From NCBI GenBank assembly GCA_934630555.1, contig CAKTXB010000063.1, positions 1 to 9,746 on the forward strand: a DNA stretch of 9,746 nt, read 5' to 3'. The notes under the pieces are model-generated. The model was not told the DNA's origin. It was given only the letters and a program-made list of their open reading frames with translations, and ran no database searches. Numbering within the stretch: position 1 is the stretch's first letter; the number at the start of each line of letters is the position of its first letter. Both the position numbers and the translations under genes were made by a program. Source of the DNA: an uncultured Oscillospiraceae bacterium. GTDB lineage: Bacteria; Bacillota; Clostridia; Oscillospirales; Oscillospiraceae. Below, one piece after another: positions 1-8,331 of this stretch.

Positions 1-50
1 TACGTCGCCGAAAATACTTTACGTCATGCAAGTTGCGTGAGCCTCCAAGA

Positions 51-180
51 GCACAAGCTATGCGCAGTGCGATTGGCAAGGCGAACCCATGCAGAACAAA
101 GTTCAGTCGTGGAATTTGTGCGCTGTAAGCGCACAAATTATGCGCGCGGCATGGCGCAAGCCTTCTCAAACGCGAACCCA
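51..180. repeat. Diverged direct repeat, two copies about 80-90 bases apart
   Basis: The string GCACAAGCTATGCGC at 51-65 recurs as GCACAAATTATGCGC at 131-145, 80 bases later. The string GCGAACCCA at 81-89 recurs at 172-180, 91 bases later. The second copy contains extra sequence that forms the left arm of the 164-202 palindrome. The trace AAAATACTTT near position 11 also reappears at 211-220. The two copies look like degraded units of one repeated element that may extend left of the window. Confidence 0.5.
113..139. repeat. Inverted repeat, 11 bp arms, 5-base loop
   Basis: AATTTGTGCGC at 113-123 is the exact reverse complement of GCGCACAAATT at 129-139, leaving a TGTAA loop. There is no T-run on either side, so it is not a standard terminator. 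It lies inside the repeat-rich intergenic segment. Confidence 0.75.
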
Positions 181-202
181 GCACAGCGGTTCGCGTTTGA
201 GA
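164..202. repeat. Inverted repeat, 15 bp perfect arms, 9-base loop
   Basis: TCTCAAACGCGAACC at 164-178 is the exact reverse complement of GGTTCGCGTTTGAGA at 188-202, with loop CAGCACAGC. This is the longest perfect stem in the intergenic region. Its right arm touches the next palindrome at base 202, so the two would form adjacent hairpins in RNA from either strand. Confidence 0.8.
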
Positions 203-231
203 GCGTGTCAAAAATACTTTTTTGACACGCT
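202..231 (-). terminator. Hairpin with A/T-rich inner stem, possible terminator
   Basis: AGCGTGTCAAAAA at 202-214 pairs with TTTTTGACACGCT at 219-231 across a 4-base loop (215-218), giving 13 perfect pairs. The hairpin begins 56 bases past the SLH protein stop codon in the minus direction. The T-run falls inside the 3' arm rather than after the stem, so this is not a textbook intrinsic terminator. It could act as a bidirectional terminator, an RNA-stabilising stem, or part of an interspersed repeat. Confidence 0.4.
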
Positions 232-233
232 TA

Positions 234-260
234 AGCGGCCATGGCTTCACCATGGCCGCT
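234..260 (-). terminator. GC-rich hairpin just after the SLH gene, possible 3' end structure
   Basis: AGCGGCCATGG at 234-244 pairs perfectly with CCATGGCCGCT at 250-260 around a 5-base loop. In the minus direction it starts 26 bases after the SLH protein stop codon. The next bases are TTAAGCGTG, without a T-run, so termination probably needs the following hairpin (202-231) or a protein factor, if it occurs here at all. Confidence 0.45.
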
Positions 261-286
261 CCTTTCATATTCAGGCGATGCCGTGC

Positions 287-3200
287 TCACCGTGCCTTCT
301 GTGCCCGGAACAGGAATGTGACCACCTGCGCCCGCGTACACGGTGCATCGGGGCTGAACCTGCCGCTGCCCGTGCCGGTCGTGATGCCGTTCTCTACGGC
401 CCACGCCACGGCCTTGGCATAGTAAGCGTCCGCTGCCACATCCGTAAACCGGCTCATCGTCTTCGGCTCCGGGCTGCCCGCCGCGCGCCACAGGAATGTC
501 ACCACCTGTGCCCGCGTACACGCCAGCTCCGGCCCGAATTTTCCGCCGCCAAGACCTGTCGCCGTGCCGCTTTCCATGGCCCATGCCACCGCCTTGGCGC
601 AGTACGCATCTGCCGCGACATCCGTAAGGCCCGCATTGCTCCCAGCCTCCGGCTTGCCCGCCGCGCGCCACAGGAATGTCGCCACCTGCGCCCGCGTGCA
701 AATGTCATTCGGTCCAAACAAAGTCTTGCTGATGCCACGCGTCACACCGCTCTCCACGGCCCACTGGACTGGCTCATAGAAGTAATCGTCCGGCTGAACG
801 TCCTTGAACCGCAGTTCTTCGTCCGCAGCGTCCGTGCCGTCCTTCTGTGCCGGCACACGCGACGTGCCCGACGGCTTCATTTCCACCGTCAGCACGCCGG
901 CCTGATAGGCCAGCACATAGTTTTCGCTCACGCTTCCGCCGCGCGCCGCAATATAGGCCGCCTTGCCAAGCTTTGACGTATCCGGAACGATCTCCGTACC
1001 CGCCGCGTCTGCATAATACAGCGTCGGCCCGCTCAGCAGTGCATCGTTGCCGATCAAGCCTTCCACCGTGAAGTCTTTGTCCTCCTCCGGTGCGTTCAGG
1101 CTCGGCGCTGCCGTGTTCTGATATGTGCTCTGATCCAGCACTGTGATCAAGACCCGCCTCTGCGCGATCACCACCGGTACGCTCGCCGGCTGCGAATCAT
1201 TGTGATTGCGGTCACCCACGACCTTGTACCACACAGCATACGTCCGCGCGTCCGTGCCCGTCGGGAACTGCGTGCTGTACACGCCGTTTTTCTCCAGACT
1301 GTACTGCATTTCGCCGTCCGCCGTCGTGCCGTTTGCCGTCAGCAGCGCCTGTGCCGTGCCGCGATACATCAGTCCTGCCGCAGCCGTCGGTGCCGTACCT
1401 GCAGCGTCCGCTCTCTTGATCTCCCAGTTCCCCGTGATCGTCGCGGTTTTCAGCTCGTAATACTGCGCAGCCGCCGTGTCGTTCAGCGCCACCGTCACCG
1501 TTGCCGACTGCACGCCGGCGTTCGCATCCGCAAACATTGCCGTTGCCGTGTAGTCTGTGCCACATGTCAGCGTCTCATACGCGCCGTCCAGCGCAACATT
1601 TTTGACTGTCGCGTCTGTCTTGCCGTTATAGAACTTTTCTTCCAGCGTAAAGCCCGCCGGTGTCAGCAGTGCCTTGTCGATCGTCACTTCCACACAGGCC
1701 GGCTCTACGGCATAGTTCTGCTGCTCGCCCTTGAACCAGACCTGATACGTGCCCGGCGTCTTTGCCGTCGGCAGCGCCGCAGCATACGGGCCGTCCTTCT
1801 GCAGGCTGTACTGCACCTCTGCTGTTCCGTCGGACATCTGCGCGCCGCTCTTCAGCAGCACCAGCTCCGTTCCATTGTACCGCAGACCTTCCCGCACCGT
1901 TGGAAGCAGCCACGTCGTCGCGGCCTCCCGGATCGAAAACTCCTGCTGGATGCTGCTGACGAAATTGCCCCGGCCTTCCACGACCACACGGTATTTGCCG
2001 GCATTGACCGGCAAGTCTGTCAGCTCCGGCATGCCTGCCGCGTCCAAATCGTAGAAACGCACCACATAATCGGTGTCTTTCGTCAGTTCCTTCCCCGCAT
2101 AGCGGAGCGCCTGCAATACGTCCTTGCCGTTCCCGTCATAGACCAGCTTGTCGGCCGGGATCCAGCTGGCCACCACATTTTCGTCCGACAGCGATCTTCT
2201 GCCAATGTTAAACTGCTGCTCCACCGGTTCAAACGTATAGCCGCCGCCAGTCTTGGCCTTCACCGTCAGCTTCGCCCATGATGTGCTTGTCGTGGCGTTC
2301 ACGTTGTTCGCGTACTCGACCGTGTAGTCAACATCTCTTTTCAGAATAGGACCCGTGCTTGAGCCCGCGCGAACCAGCACCTCCGGCGTTTTTGCGCTGC
2401 CGTCATAGAAAAAGTATGCTCCTGTCGGCGTTGAAATAACGACATTCGGCACAGTTGCCTTGGGCTGGATCGTCACCGTAAACGACTGATCCACGCTTGC
2501 CATATTTGTTCCGCTGCCGCCAACATACCGGGCTGTCAGCGTTCGCATACCCGTGCGCATCACGGTCGTAGAAATGCCAAGCGTCTGCGTCAGCTGCTTG
2601 CCGGTACCCTCCGGCGCGGTGCGCGCCGTCAGCTCCTTCCCGTCCTCGTCCAGGATCACAAAGTAGTTGGACTCCAGCTGTGCATTCGCACCGCCGCGCA
2701 ACGCGCGCCGCGTCTGCGCCGCCACGCCTGTCGCATCCAGCGTCAGCTCCATGGAGATCACATCGCCATATACAAATTGATCCGTCGTTGTACCGGAGTT
2801 CTTCGTCCGGACTGCCAGCGTCGCCTTCGACTGCGCGACCTTCACCGTAAATGTGCCGGACTGATAGGTATAGCCGTCATAGGTTACCGTAATATAGCAG
2901 TCGTCGTACACGCCTGCATCCAAACCGGCATACAGCGCGCCCAGCTTGTGTGAAAACGCCGTCTGTCCCTTTCTGTCCGTGGTGTCCGTAAACACCGGCG
3001 TCGTGCCGCCGCCCTGATACGCGCGGAAGATCACCGTTTTTGTAAAGCTCGCCGCACCCTGCGGCGTTACTGTCACCGCCGGCTCGGCCTCTGTGTCGCT
3101 GAACGCTGCCGTATACGTCTGTCCTGCCGCGATGCCGCTTACCACAATCGGCGCCTTCGCCACAGTCACATTCTGCAGCGTACTGCCCGCGGCCAGTGCC

Positions 3201-6200
3201 TCCGGGGTGACCCAGCTGCCGCCCGCATCCCGATAGCCATACCCCGCGCCCAGCATCTCTGCCGGCGTTATATAGCGCCCCTGCTTGTCGCTTCCATAGA
3301 TCTCCGAGTAGCTGCCGCCCGTCAGCACCGCCGTGCTCGACGGCTGCACATACAGCAGGTGATACGTTCCCCCGCCAAGCTCCAGCCGCCCGCCGGGCGA
3401 CGCACTGATCTTATCCACCGTCACACCGCCGCTGATCTTCACAGCGCTGCCCGCGCCGCCTGCAACGATACTGTAGACAGAACCGCTTCCGGTGATCGTC
3501 AGCGTGGTCTGCAGCACATACAGCGTCGTAATGCCTCCAAGCTGTTTTCCGTTCAGATCCAGCGTCACCGGCCCTTTTTGGAAGTTGAACGATGCGCCCG
3601 CGCCGCCGTTCCAGTCCTGATACAGCTTCAGCGTCTTTTCGCCGTCCTGCGCGTTGGCTGCGTCCACGGCCGCCTTCAGCGTTTCATAGCCGACTGTTTT
3701 GCCGCCCGCCGTCAGCGCCGCGGCCATCGTCTTGCCGCAGGCACACTTGCCGTCCGCGCCGCAGCTGTGCTCCTGGTGCGCGATCACGCGCACATTGCTT
3801 CCAAGGTCCAGTTCCGTTACCGCGCCATTCAAGATCGTGTTATACGGCGATACATCCATGCAGTACGCCCGGTCCGCCGCCAGCACGGTGTCCAGCGTCT
3901 TGCCGCCTTCGATCTTCAGCCTGGAATACGTGCCGTCTTTCAGCACGCCCTCGCTGTCCGCCCGGAACGTCACAGCACCAAAGCTGCCGCCCTCCGCCAC
4001 CAGCCTGCCGTCTACAGTCAGCGGGCTCTGAAACACGCTGTTCTGCTCGGTGGTCAGCACGCCTCCCTTTGCGACCATGACGCCGTCGCGCATATTAAAA
4101 ATCGTACCCGCTTTCACCGTCGCCGCGCCGCCTACCACAATGTTCGCATATCTGCCGCCGTTCAACGTCACCTCTGCGCCGCTGGCCACCATGACGTCCG
4201 CATCAATGGTTTTACCCGCACCAGCCAGCGTAAAGTCGCCCCGCAGATGCAGCTGGGTGCGCTCCACGTCGCGCAGCAGCGTCATCTTGCGGTCCTTGTA
4301 GCCGCTCACGCTGCTCAGCTGGCCGTCCAGCATCTCCACCGCGTCCTCATAGCCGTCCATGTTACCGCTCTGCGATGCCAGCGTGAGATATTTCTGCACC
4401 GTCACACTGCTTTGCTCGTTTGTGGCTTCGATCTTTACGACCAGCTCCGCATTGCAGTAATCACAGACTGCGTCGCCATCCGCGTCCGCGTGGTCATCGC
4501 ACAGCTTGACCTGCATATTCATCAGCGGTGTGCCGGGTGTTATCACCGTGTCATAGTGCACATACGTTCCGCTGTTGTCCGGGCTGCAGAACATCCGCCC
4601 TTCCTGCAGCAGCGCTCCGGCCGTAAGCTGCACGCCCAGCGCCGCGATCAGCTGATATGTACCGCCGCCAAGCTGCATCGCCGGCATCTTGCTGCCGTCC
4701 GTGCTCTTGGATGCAAACACGGTTTCCACATAGCCGCTCCAGCCGTCTGCCGTGCGCAGCGTTCCGCCGTTGAGCGTAATGCGCGCTTCCACGCGGCCGC
4801 TCCCGTGCAGGATCAGCGTGCCATTCACGTTCAAGCCGCCCGCCGCAGGCAGCGTTTTTCCGTTCGGGTCCAGCGTCACGGTCCGGCCTTCCGTCACCTG
4901 GCCACTCACGCCAACGTTACTGCGCAGGATCTTCACCGTTCCATTGCCCGACGTGCCCTTCAGCGCATCCTCCAACGCGCGATCCACAGAATTTTCCACC
5001 CGCGTTTCAAAATAGGTCACGGTGCCGTGCGCGTCCGTCACCTGCACGCTGAACGTCTTGCCGCAGTCGGCGCAGTAGCCGTTCTCGTCCAGCTGATGCA
5101 CGTGCCTGCGGATCTGCACCATCGTGCCGTCATCCGACAGCGAGATCGGGTACTCCTCGCCGTTGTCGCAGACAAAATTCTCCCGGATGACCCACGCCGC
5201 ATTCGCCGCGCTGGCCACCGTCACCACGGCCGGGAGCTGCTGGATGTTCTCCACACGCACGCCAATGCGCGCCGCCGGGTCCAGCGCCGCACTGATCGTG
5301 ATCGGAGCTTTCACAACGCCCGTACTCACATTCGTGCCCATAAAGATATTGCTGGCGCCGTAGAGATCCTTGTTCTCTGTAATGTTCACATTGCCGGAAA
5401 CCGAAAGCGTGCCGCTTACGTAAATGCCGCCGCCCTTTACCGCCGCGCTGTTCTTCGTGATCGTGCCGCCGCGCATGGTAAACGTGCCCTTGCCATACGT
5501 CGTGTTCGCATTCGCAACGTACACGCCGCCGCCGCTTCCATACGCCGTGTTTTCCGCGATCGTGCCGCCATACATGACAAAGGTCGCGCCTGAGCCGACA
5601 TACACGCCGCCGCCGTTTTCTGAGCCGCTCACAGTGGCCGCGTTGCCGCTGATCTCGCCGCCATACAGATTGATTGCAATGTTATTGCCGTTCTGCGTGT
5701 CCACCGCTGTGCACTTGTTCCCGGTGATCTTTCCGCCAAACATATTGAACGTGCCGCCCTGCTGATGGATCTCAAATGAGAGCCCGTTCATCGTACCGCC
5801 ATACAGCGCAAAAGATCCCTTTGTGATCATGACGTGCGCCGCATTGACCTTTTCGGGCTTTGCACTATTGATCCCGCCCGTCGTGCCGCAGTCCGTGATC
5901 TGGACCTCTGCGCCGCTGTTCACGGCAATGCGTCCTTCCATCGTCACGCTGTTCCCGTTCAGGCAAAGCTGGACATTTTCTGGGTTCCAGTATCCATTCA
6001 GTGTCACCGGCCGCGTCAGATAGTATTGGCCGGAGGTCGGCAGCGTCGTTGCGCTATTCCACGGCTCGAATGTCACATCTGTGTGCGTCTTGTGCCCCTC
6101 GTTTTCCATCGTACCATCGCCGCAGATGCAGTGCGTGTGTGCGCGCAGCTTGCCAAGCGCCACCGTGCCGTCGTCCTGCAAATACAGTTCATATTCCGGG

Positions 6201-7966
6201 AAGCCGTCCGCCTTCAACTGGTTAAAATGCGCCGCGCCGCTCGCGTCCGTCACCGTCACGCGGGCGCCGTCCGCCAGATCTGCCTGCTTCTCCGTAGAAA
6301 TGCCAAACACCGACCCGCTGTCCAGCGTGTCCAAAAACCGCAGCGTCCGCGGGCTGCTGGCCCTGTCATCATGCACGATGTTTCGGTCATTTCCCGTGAT
6401 CTGCACCTTGCCACCCAGCGTCAGCGTGCCGCCGGCCAGCTTCACGCCGTCCTTGTTTCCGGTGATGTTCCCGCCCAGCAGCGTCAGCGTACCGCCCTGG
6501 ATGAGGATACCGGTCCTATCCCCGCCGGTGTTGATGCCGCTGTTGGTGTTCGTGATCCTGCCCGCATTGGCCGCGTCGTCCAGGATCGTCAGGCTCATAT
6601 TCGTGTCAACATCAAGCAGGAAGCCCGCATACCCGCTGGGTTTGGCCGAGATCTGCTTGCCGTTCAGGCACAGCACGGTGTTCCTGCCCGTGCCGGCCCC
6701 CTGCTGCAGCACCACATCGTTTTCCAGATAGAAATACCCGTCGCCCGGCAGCCCCTCCGTACCCGTCCACTTCGTAAACTCCACGAGCTTGCCGTCCAGC
6801 ATATGCGTGTGCGGCGTGTCCAGACTGTACGTTCCGTCCGCGCTCCGCGTCACCCGGCCATACGACTGATCCAATGATGGGTACTTGCCGGTCGTCAGCT
6901 TCTCCTGCCGCCACGGCTCCGTTTCGCTCCCGTCCATATTCCCGTCATTGTTGAGCAGCCACGTCACTTCGCCGGAACCAAGTGCCTTAAGGTCGACCCC
7001 CGTAATGCCGCTGCGGCTCTCGTCCAGATAATATTCCTTGCCCAGATAAAGCACGTTATTCCGGCAATAGCAGTTCTCGACCACATCGCCGCCCACGCTC
7101 GCCGTGATGGCATAGTCCTGCGCCGCGTCGTTATACCGGAACCCGCCATGGAAATAGCAGCTTTGGATCGTGCCGCCGCCATTCAAATATGCAATACCGG
7201 CCGCCTTTGCGCTGCCGGACGCGTTCAGCGTCGTGCTGCTGCCGCCCGACCTGCCCGACACCGCATTGGCCATGCAGTCCTCGATCGTGCCCTTGTTGTC
7301 ATACACGACCATGCCGAAGTTCCCGGAAATATACAGCCCCCTCGACACCCGCACGCTGCACTGCCGGATCGTGCCCGCGTTCCGCGCCGCGATCATGCCG
7401 CATTCCGACCAGCGGCCAGACTCCGAGCCAAGCTCTTCGTTATAAACCGCCAGTTCCTGCACAACGCCATATGACCCGATCGTGTCAAACAGCGGTGCCG
7501 AAAGGCCCTCGATCCGATGTCCGTTTCCGCTAAATGTACCGGCATACGGCTCCGACACACTGCCGATGGATGTCCACGCTTCGCCCTTCAGCAAAATACC
7601 CGCCGTCAGCTCCGCGCAAAGCTCCGGCTGGCCGCCGTTCACCGCGCCGGCAAACCAGATAAGCTCCGCCGCCGTGCTGATTTGATACGGCTCGCCCGCC
7701 GTGCCGCTCCCCGCCGGCCGATCTTCATCCTCCACTGTAAACAGCGCCGCTTTGTTCTCTTCCGTGACCAGTATATCCTGTCCGGAAAGCTCTTTTTTCA
7801 GCACAGGTTCCACATCTTCTGCCCGTGGGTCAGCGGATCCCTCCGGTGCAAAACCGGCCTCGACCGGCCCGGCCTCCGGCATCACGTCCTCCGCCAGCAC
7901 CGCAGCCGGCAACAGGCTCAGACACAGCGCCAAGACCAGCACAATGCTCACGATTCTCTTCTTCAT
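287..7966 (-). CDS. Giant secreted SLH-anchored beta-helix / Ig-like repeat protein (2559 aa)
   Basis: This is probably an exported protein held on the cell wall through C-terminal SLH motifs; an adhesin or structural role is inferred. A signal peptide spans residues 1-25 (MKKR, hydrophobic core, cleavage after VLA). Residues ~85-340 are GLUG-like: GSGTAGEPYQIST opening, then Gly-rich 'GTI..C' repeats. Residues ~386-1600 are beta-helix-like ladders with recurrent 'GGTI..N' and 'GGGVYV' turns, divided by His/Cys motifs at ~386, 610, 955, 1156 and 1397. Four blocks carry an 'LNGK'-like motif (~431, ~668, ~1033, ~1471). Residues ~1600-2363 are Ig-like and MBG/YDG-like modules ('FYDG', 'VYDG', 'FYNG'), including two related ~75-residue units (~2015-2090 and ~2190-2265; QYSLQKDG and QYSLEKNG). 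After a short linker, three SLH motifs occupy 2386-2559. The ATG follows AAAGGAG (7974-7980) by 7 bases, and a promoter lies at 8058-8086. The frame is intact. No catalytic domain was recognised, so ligand and exact role are unknown. Confidence 0.93.
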   Translation of the reverse strand: MKKRIVSIVLVLALCLSLLPAAVLAEDVMPEAGPVEAGFAPEGSADPRAEDVEPVLKKELSGQDILVTEENKAALFTVEDEDRPAGSGTAGEPYQISTAAELIWFAGAVNGGQPELCAELTAGILLKGEAWTSIGSVSEPYAGTFSGNGHRIEGLSAPLFDTIGSYGVVQELAVYNEELGSESGRWSECGMIAARNAGTIRQCSVRVSRGLYISGNFGMVVYDNKGTIEDCMANAVSGRSGGSSTTLNASGSAKAAGIAYLNGGGTIQSCYFHGGFRYNDAAQDYAITASVGGDVVENCYCRNNVLYLGKEYYLDESRSGITGVDLKALGSGEVTWLLNNDGNMDGSETEPWRQEKLTTGKYPSLDQSYGRVTRSADGTYSLDTPHTHMLDGKLVEFTKWTGTEGLPGDGYFYLENDVVLQQGAGTGRNTVLCLNGKQISAKPSGYAGFLLDVDTNMSLTILDDAANAGRITNTNSGINTGGDRTGILIQGGTLTLLGGNITGNKDGVKLAGGTLTLGGKVQITGNDRNIVHDDRASSPRTLRFLDTLDSGSVFGISTEKQADLADGARVTVTDASGAAHFNQLKADGFPEYELYLQDDGTVALGKLRAHTHCICGDGTMENEGHKTHTDVTFEPWNSATTLPTSGQYYLTRPVTLNGYWNPENVQLCLNGNSVTMEGRIAVNSGAEVQITDCGTTGGINSAKPEKVNAAHVMITKGSFALYGGTMNGLSFEIHQQGGTFNMFGGKITGNKCTAVDTQNGNNIAINLYGGEISGNAATVSGSENGGGVYVGSGATFVMYGGTIAENTAYGSGGGVYVANANTTYGKGTFTMRGGTITKNSAAVKGGGIYVSGTLSVSGNVNITENKDLYGASNIFMGTNVSTGVVKAPITISAALDPAARIGVRVENIQQLPAVVTVASAANAAWVIRENFVCDNGEEYPISLSDDGTMVQIRRHVHQLDENGYCADCGKTFSVQVTDAHGTVTYFETRVENSVDRALEDALKGTSGNGTVKILRSNVGVSGQVTEGRTVTLDPNGKTLPAAGGLNVNGTLILHGSGRVEARITLNGGTLRTADGWSGYVETVFASKSTDGSKMPAMQLGGGTYQLIAALGVQLTAGALLQEGRMFCSPDNSGTYVHYDTVITPGTPLMNMQVKLCDDHADADGDAVCDYCNAELVVKIEATNEQSSVTVQKYLTLASQSGNMDGYEDAVEMLDGQLSSVSGYKDRKMTLLRDVERTQLHLRGDFTLAGAGKTIDADVMVASGAEVTLNGGRYANIVVGGAATVKAGTIFNMRDGVMVAKGGVLTTEQNSVFQSPLTVDGRLVAEGGSFGAVTFRADSEGVLKDGTYSRLKIEGGKTLDTVLAADRAYCMDVSPYNTILNGAVTELDLGSNVRVIAHQEHSCGADGKCACGKTMAAALTAGGKTVGYETLKAAVDAANAQDGEKTLKLYQDWNGGAGASFNFQKGPVTLDLNGKQLGGITTLYVLQTTLTITGSGSVYSIVAGGAGSAVKISGGVTVDKISASPGGRLELGGGTYHLLYVQPSSTAVLTGGSYSEIYGSDKQGRYITPAEMLGAGYGYRDAGGSWVTPEALAAGSTLQNVTVAKAPIVVSGIAAGQTYTAAFSDTEAEPAVTVTPQGAASFTKTVIFRAYQGGGTTPVFTDTTDRKGQTAFSHKLGALYAGLDAGVYDDCYITVTYDGYTYQSGTFTVKVAQSKATLAVRTKNSGTTTDQFVYGDVISMELTLDATGVAAQTRRALRGGANAQLESNYFVILDEDGKELTARTAPEGTGKQLTQTLGISTTVMRTGMRTLTARYVGGSGTNMASVDQSFTVTIQPKATVPNVVISTPTGAYFFYDGSAKTPEVLVRAGSSTGPILKRDVDYTVEYANNVNATTSTSWAKLTVKAKTGGGYTFEPVEQQFNIGRRSLSDENVVASWIPADKLVYDGNGKDVLQALRYAGKELTKDTDYVVRFYDLDAAGMPELTDLPVNAGKYRVVVEGRGNFVSSIQQEFSIREAATTWLLPTVREGLRYNGTELVLLKSGAQMSDGTAEVQYSLQKDGPYAAALPTAKTPGTYQVWFKGEQQNYAVEPACVEVTIDKALLTPAGFTLEEKFYNGKTDATVKNVALDGAYETLTCGTDYTATAMFADANAGVQSATVTVALNDTAAAQYYELKTATITGNWEIKRADAAGTAPTAAAGLMYRGTAQALLTANGTTADGEMQYSLEKNGVYSTQFPTGTDARTYAVWYKVVGDRNHNDSQPASVPVVIAQRRVLITVLDQSTYQNTAAPSLNAPEEDKDFTVEGLIGNDALLSGPTLYYADAAGTEIVPDTSKLGKAAYIAARGGSVSENYVLAYQAGVLTVEMKPSGTSRVPAQKDGTDAADEELRFKDVQPDDYFYEPVQWAVESGVTRGISKTLFGPNDICTRAQVATFLWRAAGKPEAGSNAGLTDVAADAYCAKAVAWAMESGTATGLGGGKFGPELACTRAQVVTFLWRAAGSPEPKTMSRFTDVAADAYYAKAVAWAVENGITTGTGSGRFSPDAPCTRAQVVTFLFRAQKAR
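290..811 (-). repeat. Three tandem SLH-coding units, 180-base period
   Basis: The SLH region is a tandem repeat at the DNA level. The string CAGGAATGT starts at 311, 491 and 671, exactly 180 bases (60 codons) apart, and each is followed by a near-identical stretch encoding CTRAQV-TFL-RA. The first unit in protein order (residues ~2386-2445) is the most diverged; the other two share TDVAADAY-AKAVAWA-E. SLH triplets usually bind secondary cell-wall polymer. The usual TRAE motif is TRAQ in all three units. Confidence 0.85.
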
Positions 7967-8057
7967 GCGGCTTCTCCTTTACAGCAAAGATTTGCTCTGC
8001 AGTGCATTTGCAAAGCAAGGAGGATCCCCTTTTGGGCGTATCCATTCCATTATTATC

Positions 8058-8086
8058 ACTTTACCAGCCGCCCCTAAAAATGTCAA
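8058..8086 (-). promoter_or_regulatory. Sigma-A-type promoter of the SLH protein gene
   Basis: On the minus strand, TTGACA (8081-8086) is a perfect -35 box. A 17-base spacer follows, then TAAAGT (8058-8063) as -10, preceded by TGG, which makes an extended -10 (TGnTAAAGT). Transcription should start near 8051, giving a leader of about 85 bases before the ATG at 7966. The promoter lies downstream of the 8203-8241 terminator, so the SLH gene appears to be transcribed on its own. Confidence 0.72.
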
Positions 8087-8202
8087 TCATCCGAAAGTAT
8101 AATGCCACCCGCCCTGCCCGAAGAACGGGTGATCCATATGCGATCCCATTGCCTTGTATGGATTTTCCATTTCTTTCGTTCCTTGCTGCTTATACCATCA
8201 AT

Positions 8203-8241
8203 AAAAACCCCGCAAGAGTCAATTTGCTCCTGCGGGGTTTT
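8203..8241 (-). terminator. Rho-independent terminator of the SIS-YjbQ operon
   Basis: Read on the minus strand, CCCCGCAGGAG pairs with CTCTTGCGGGG (11 pairs, one G-U) around an 8-base loop and is followed by TTTTTATT. The flanking A4/T4 can extend the stem, and the plus strand also ends in TTTT, so it may work in both directions. It lies about 90 bases past the YjbQ-family stop codon and before the SLH promoter. Confidence 0.9.
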
Positions 8242-8331
8242 GTAGTTAAATGAAATTGATTCGCTGTGTTGCTTTTGCCCCGGAAGCAAGGTGGGCGATC
8301 GGAGCGGTGCTGCTGTTCGATATAGCTTTGC

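Larger units (their letters stand above)
1..286. other. Intergenic region with nested inverted repeats, no gene
   Basis: No convincing gene is present between the window edge and the stop codon of the SLH protein. The stretch instead holds four back-to-back inverted repeats (113-139, 164-202, 202-231, 234-260) and a diverged direct repeat. A 62-codon open frame starting with GTG at 37 runs through most of the repeats, but it has no ribosome binding site and its shape is dictated by the palindromes. The region may combine the 3' end of the SLH transcript with an interspersed repeat family. That reading is inference. Confidence 0.6.
7967..8331. other. Intergenic region between the YjbQ-like gene and the SLH gene
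   Basis: This 365-base gap holds the terminator of the upstream operon (8203-8241), then about 116 bases with nothing recognised, then the SLH gene promoter (8058-8086) and an untranslated leader of roughly 85 bases. The leader contains weak self-complementary strings (GCAAA and TTTGC copies at about 7983-8016), but no riboswitch or known leader motif was recognised. Confidence 0.6.

Noticed and set aside
37..225. 62-codon plus-strand open frame across the intergenic repeats
   Set aside because: There is no ribosome binding site before the GTG, the frame is built from palindromes and repeat units, and it stops inside a hairpin. Its peptide might recur with the repeat family, but nothing here supports translation.
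3359..5593. 744-codon open frame on the plus strand
   Set aside because: It lies wholly antisense to the SLH protein gene, has a His/Arg/Ala-rich low-complexity product and no recognisable domain. It is an effect of GC-rich third-position bias in the real gene.
7983..8016. Possible leader hairpin or riboswitch before the SLH gene
   Set aside because: The self-complementary strings are short (about 5 pairs) with mismatches, and no known riboswitch core or attenuator T-run is present.
8096..8101. TATACT on the minus strand as a second SLH gene promoter
   Set aside because: No acceptable -35 box lies 16-18 bases upstream, while the TTGACA promoter just downstream is much better.
8033..8253. 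Plus-strand frame after an AAGGAGG string near 8018, starting at TTG
   Set aside because: It is antisense to the SLH promoter and its last codons (PARVNLLLRGF) are simply the terminator hairpin at 8203-8241 read through. The AAGGAGG is probably chance.
8083..8289. 68-codon minus-strand frame downstream of the YjbQ-like gene
   Set aside because: It spans the terminator stem and the SLH promoter -35 region, lacks a ribosome binding site and has no recognisable features.
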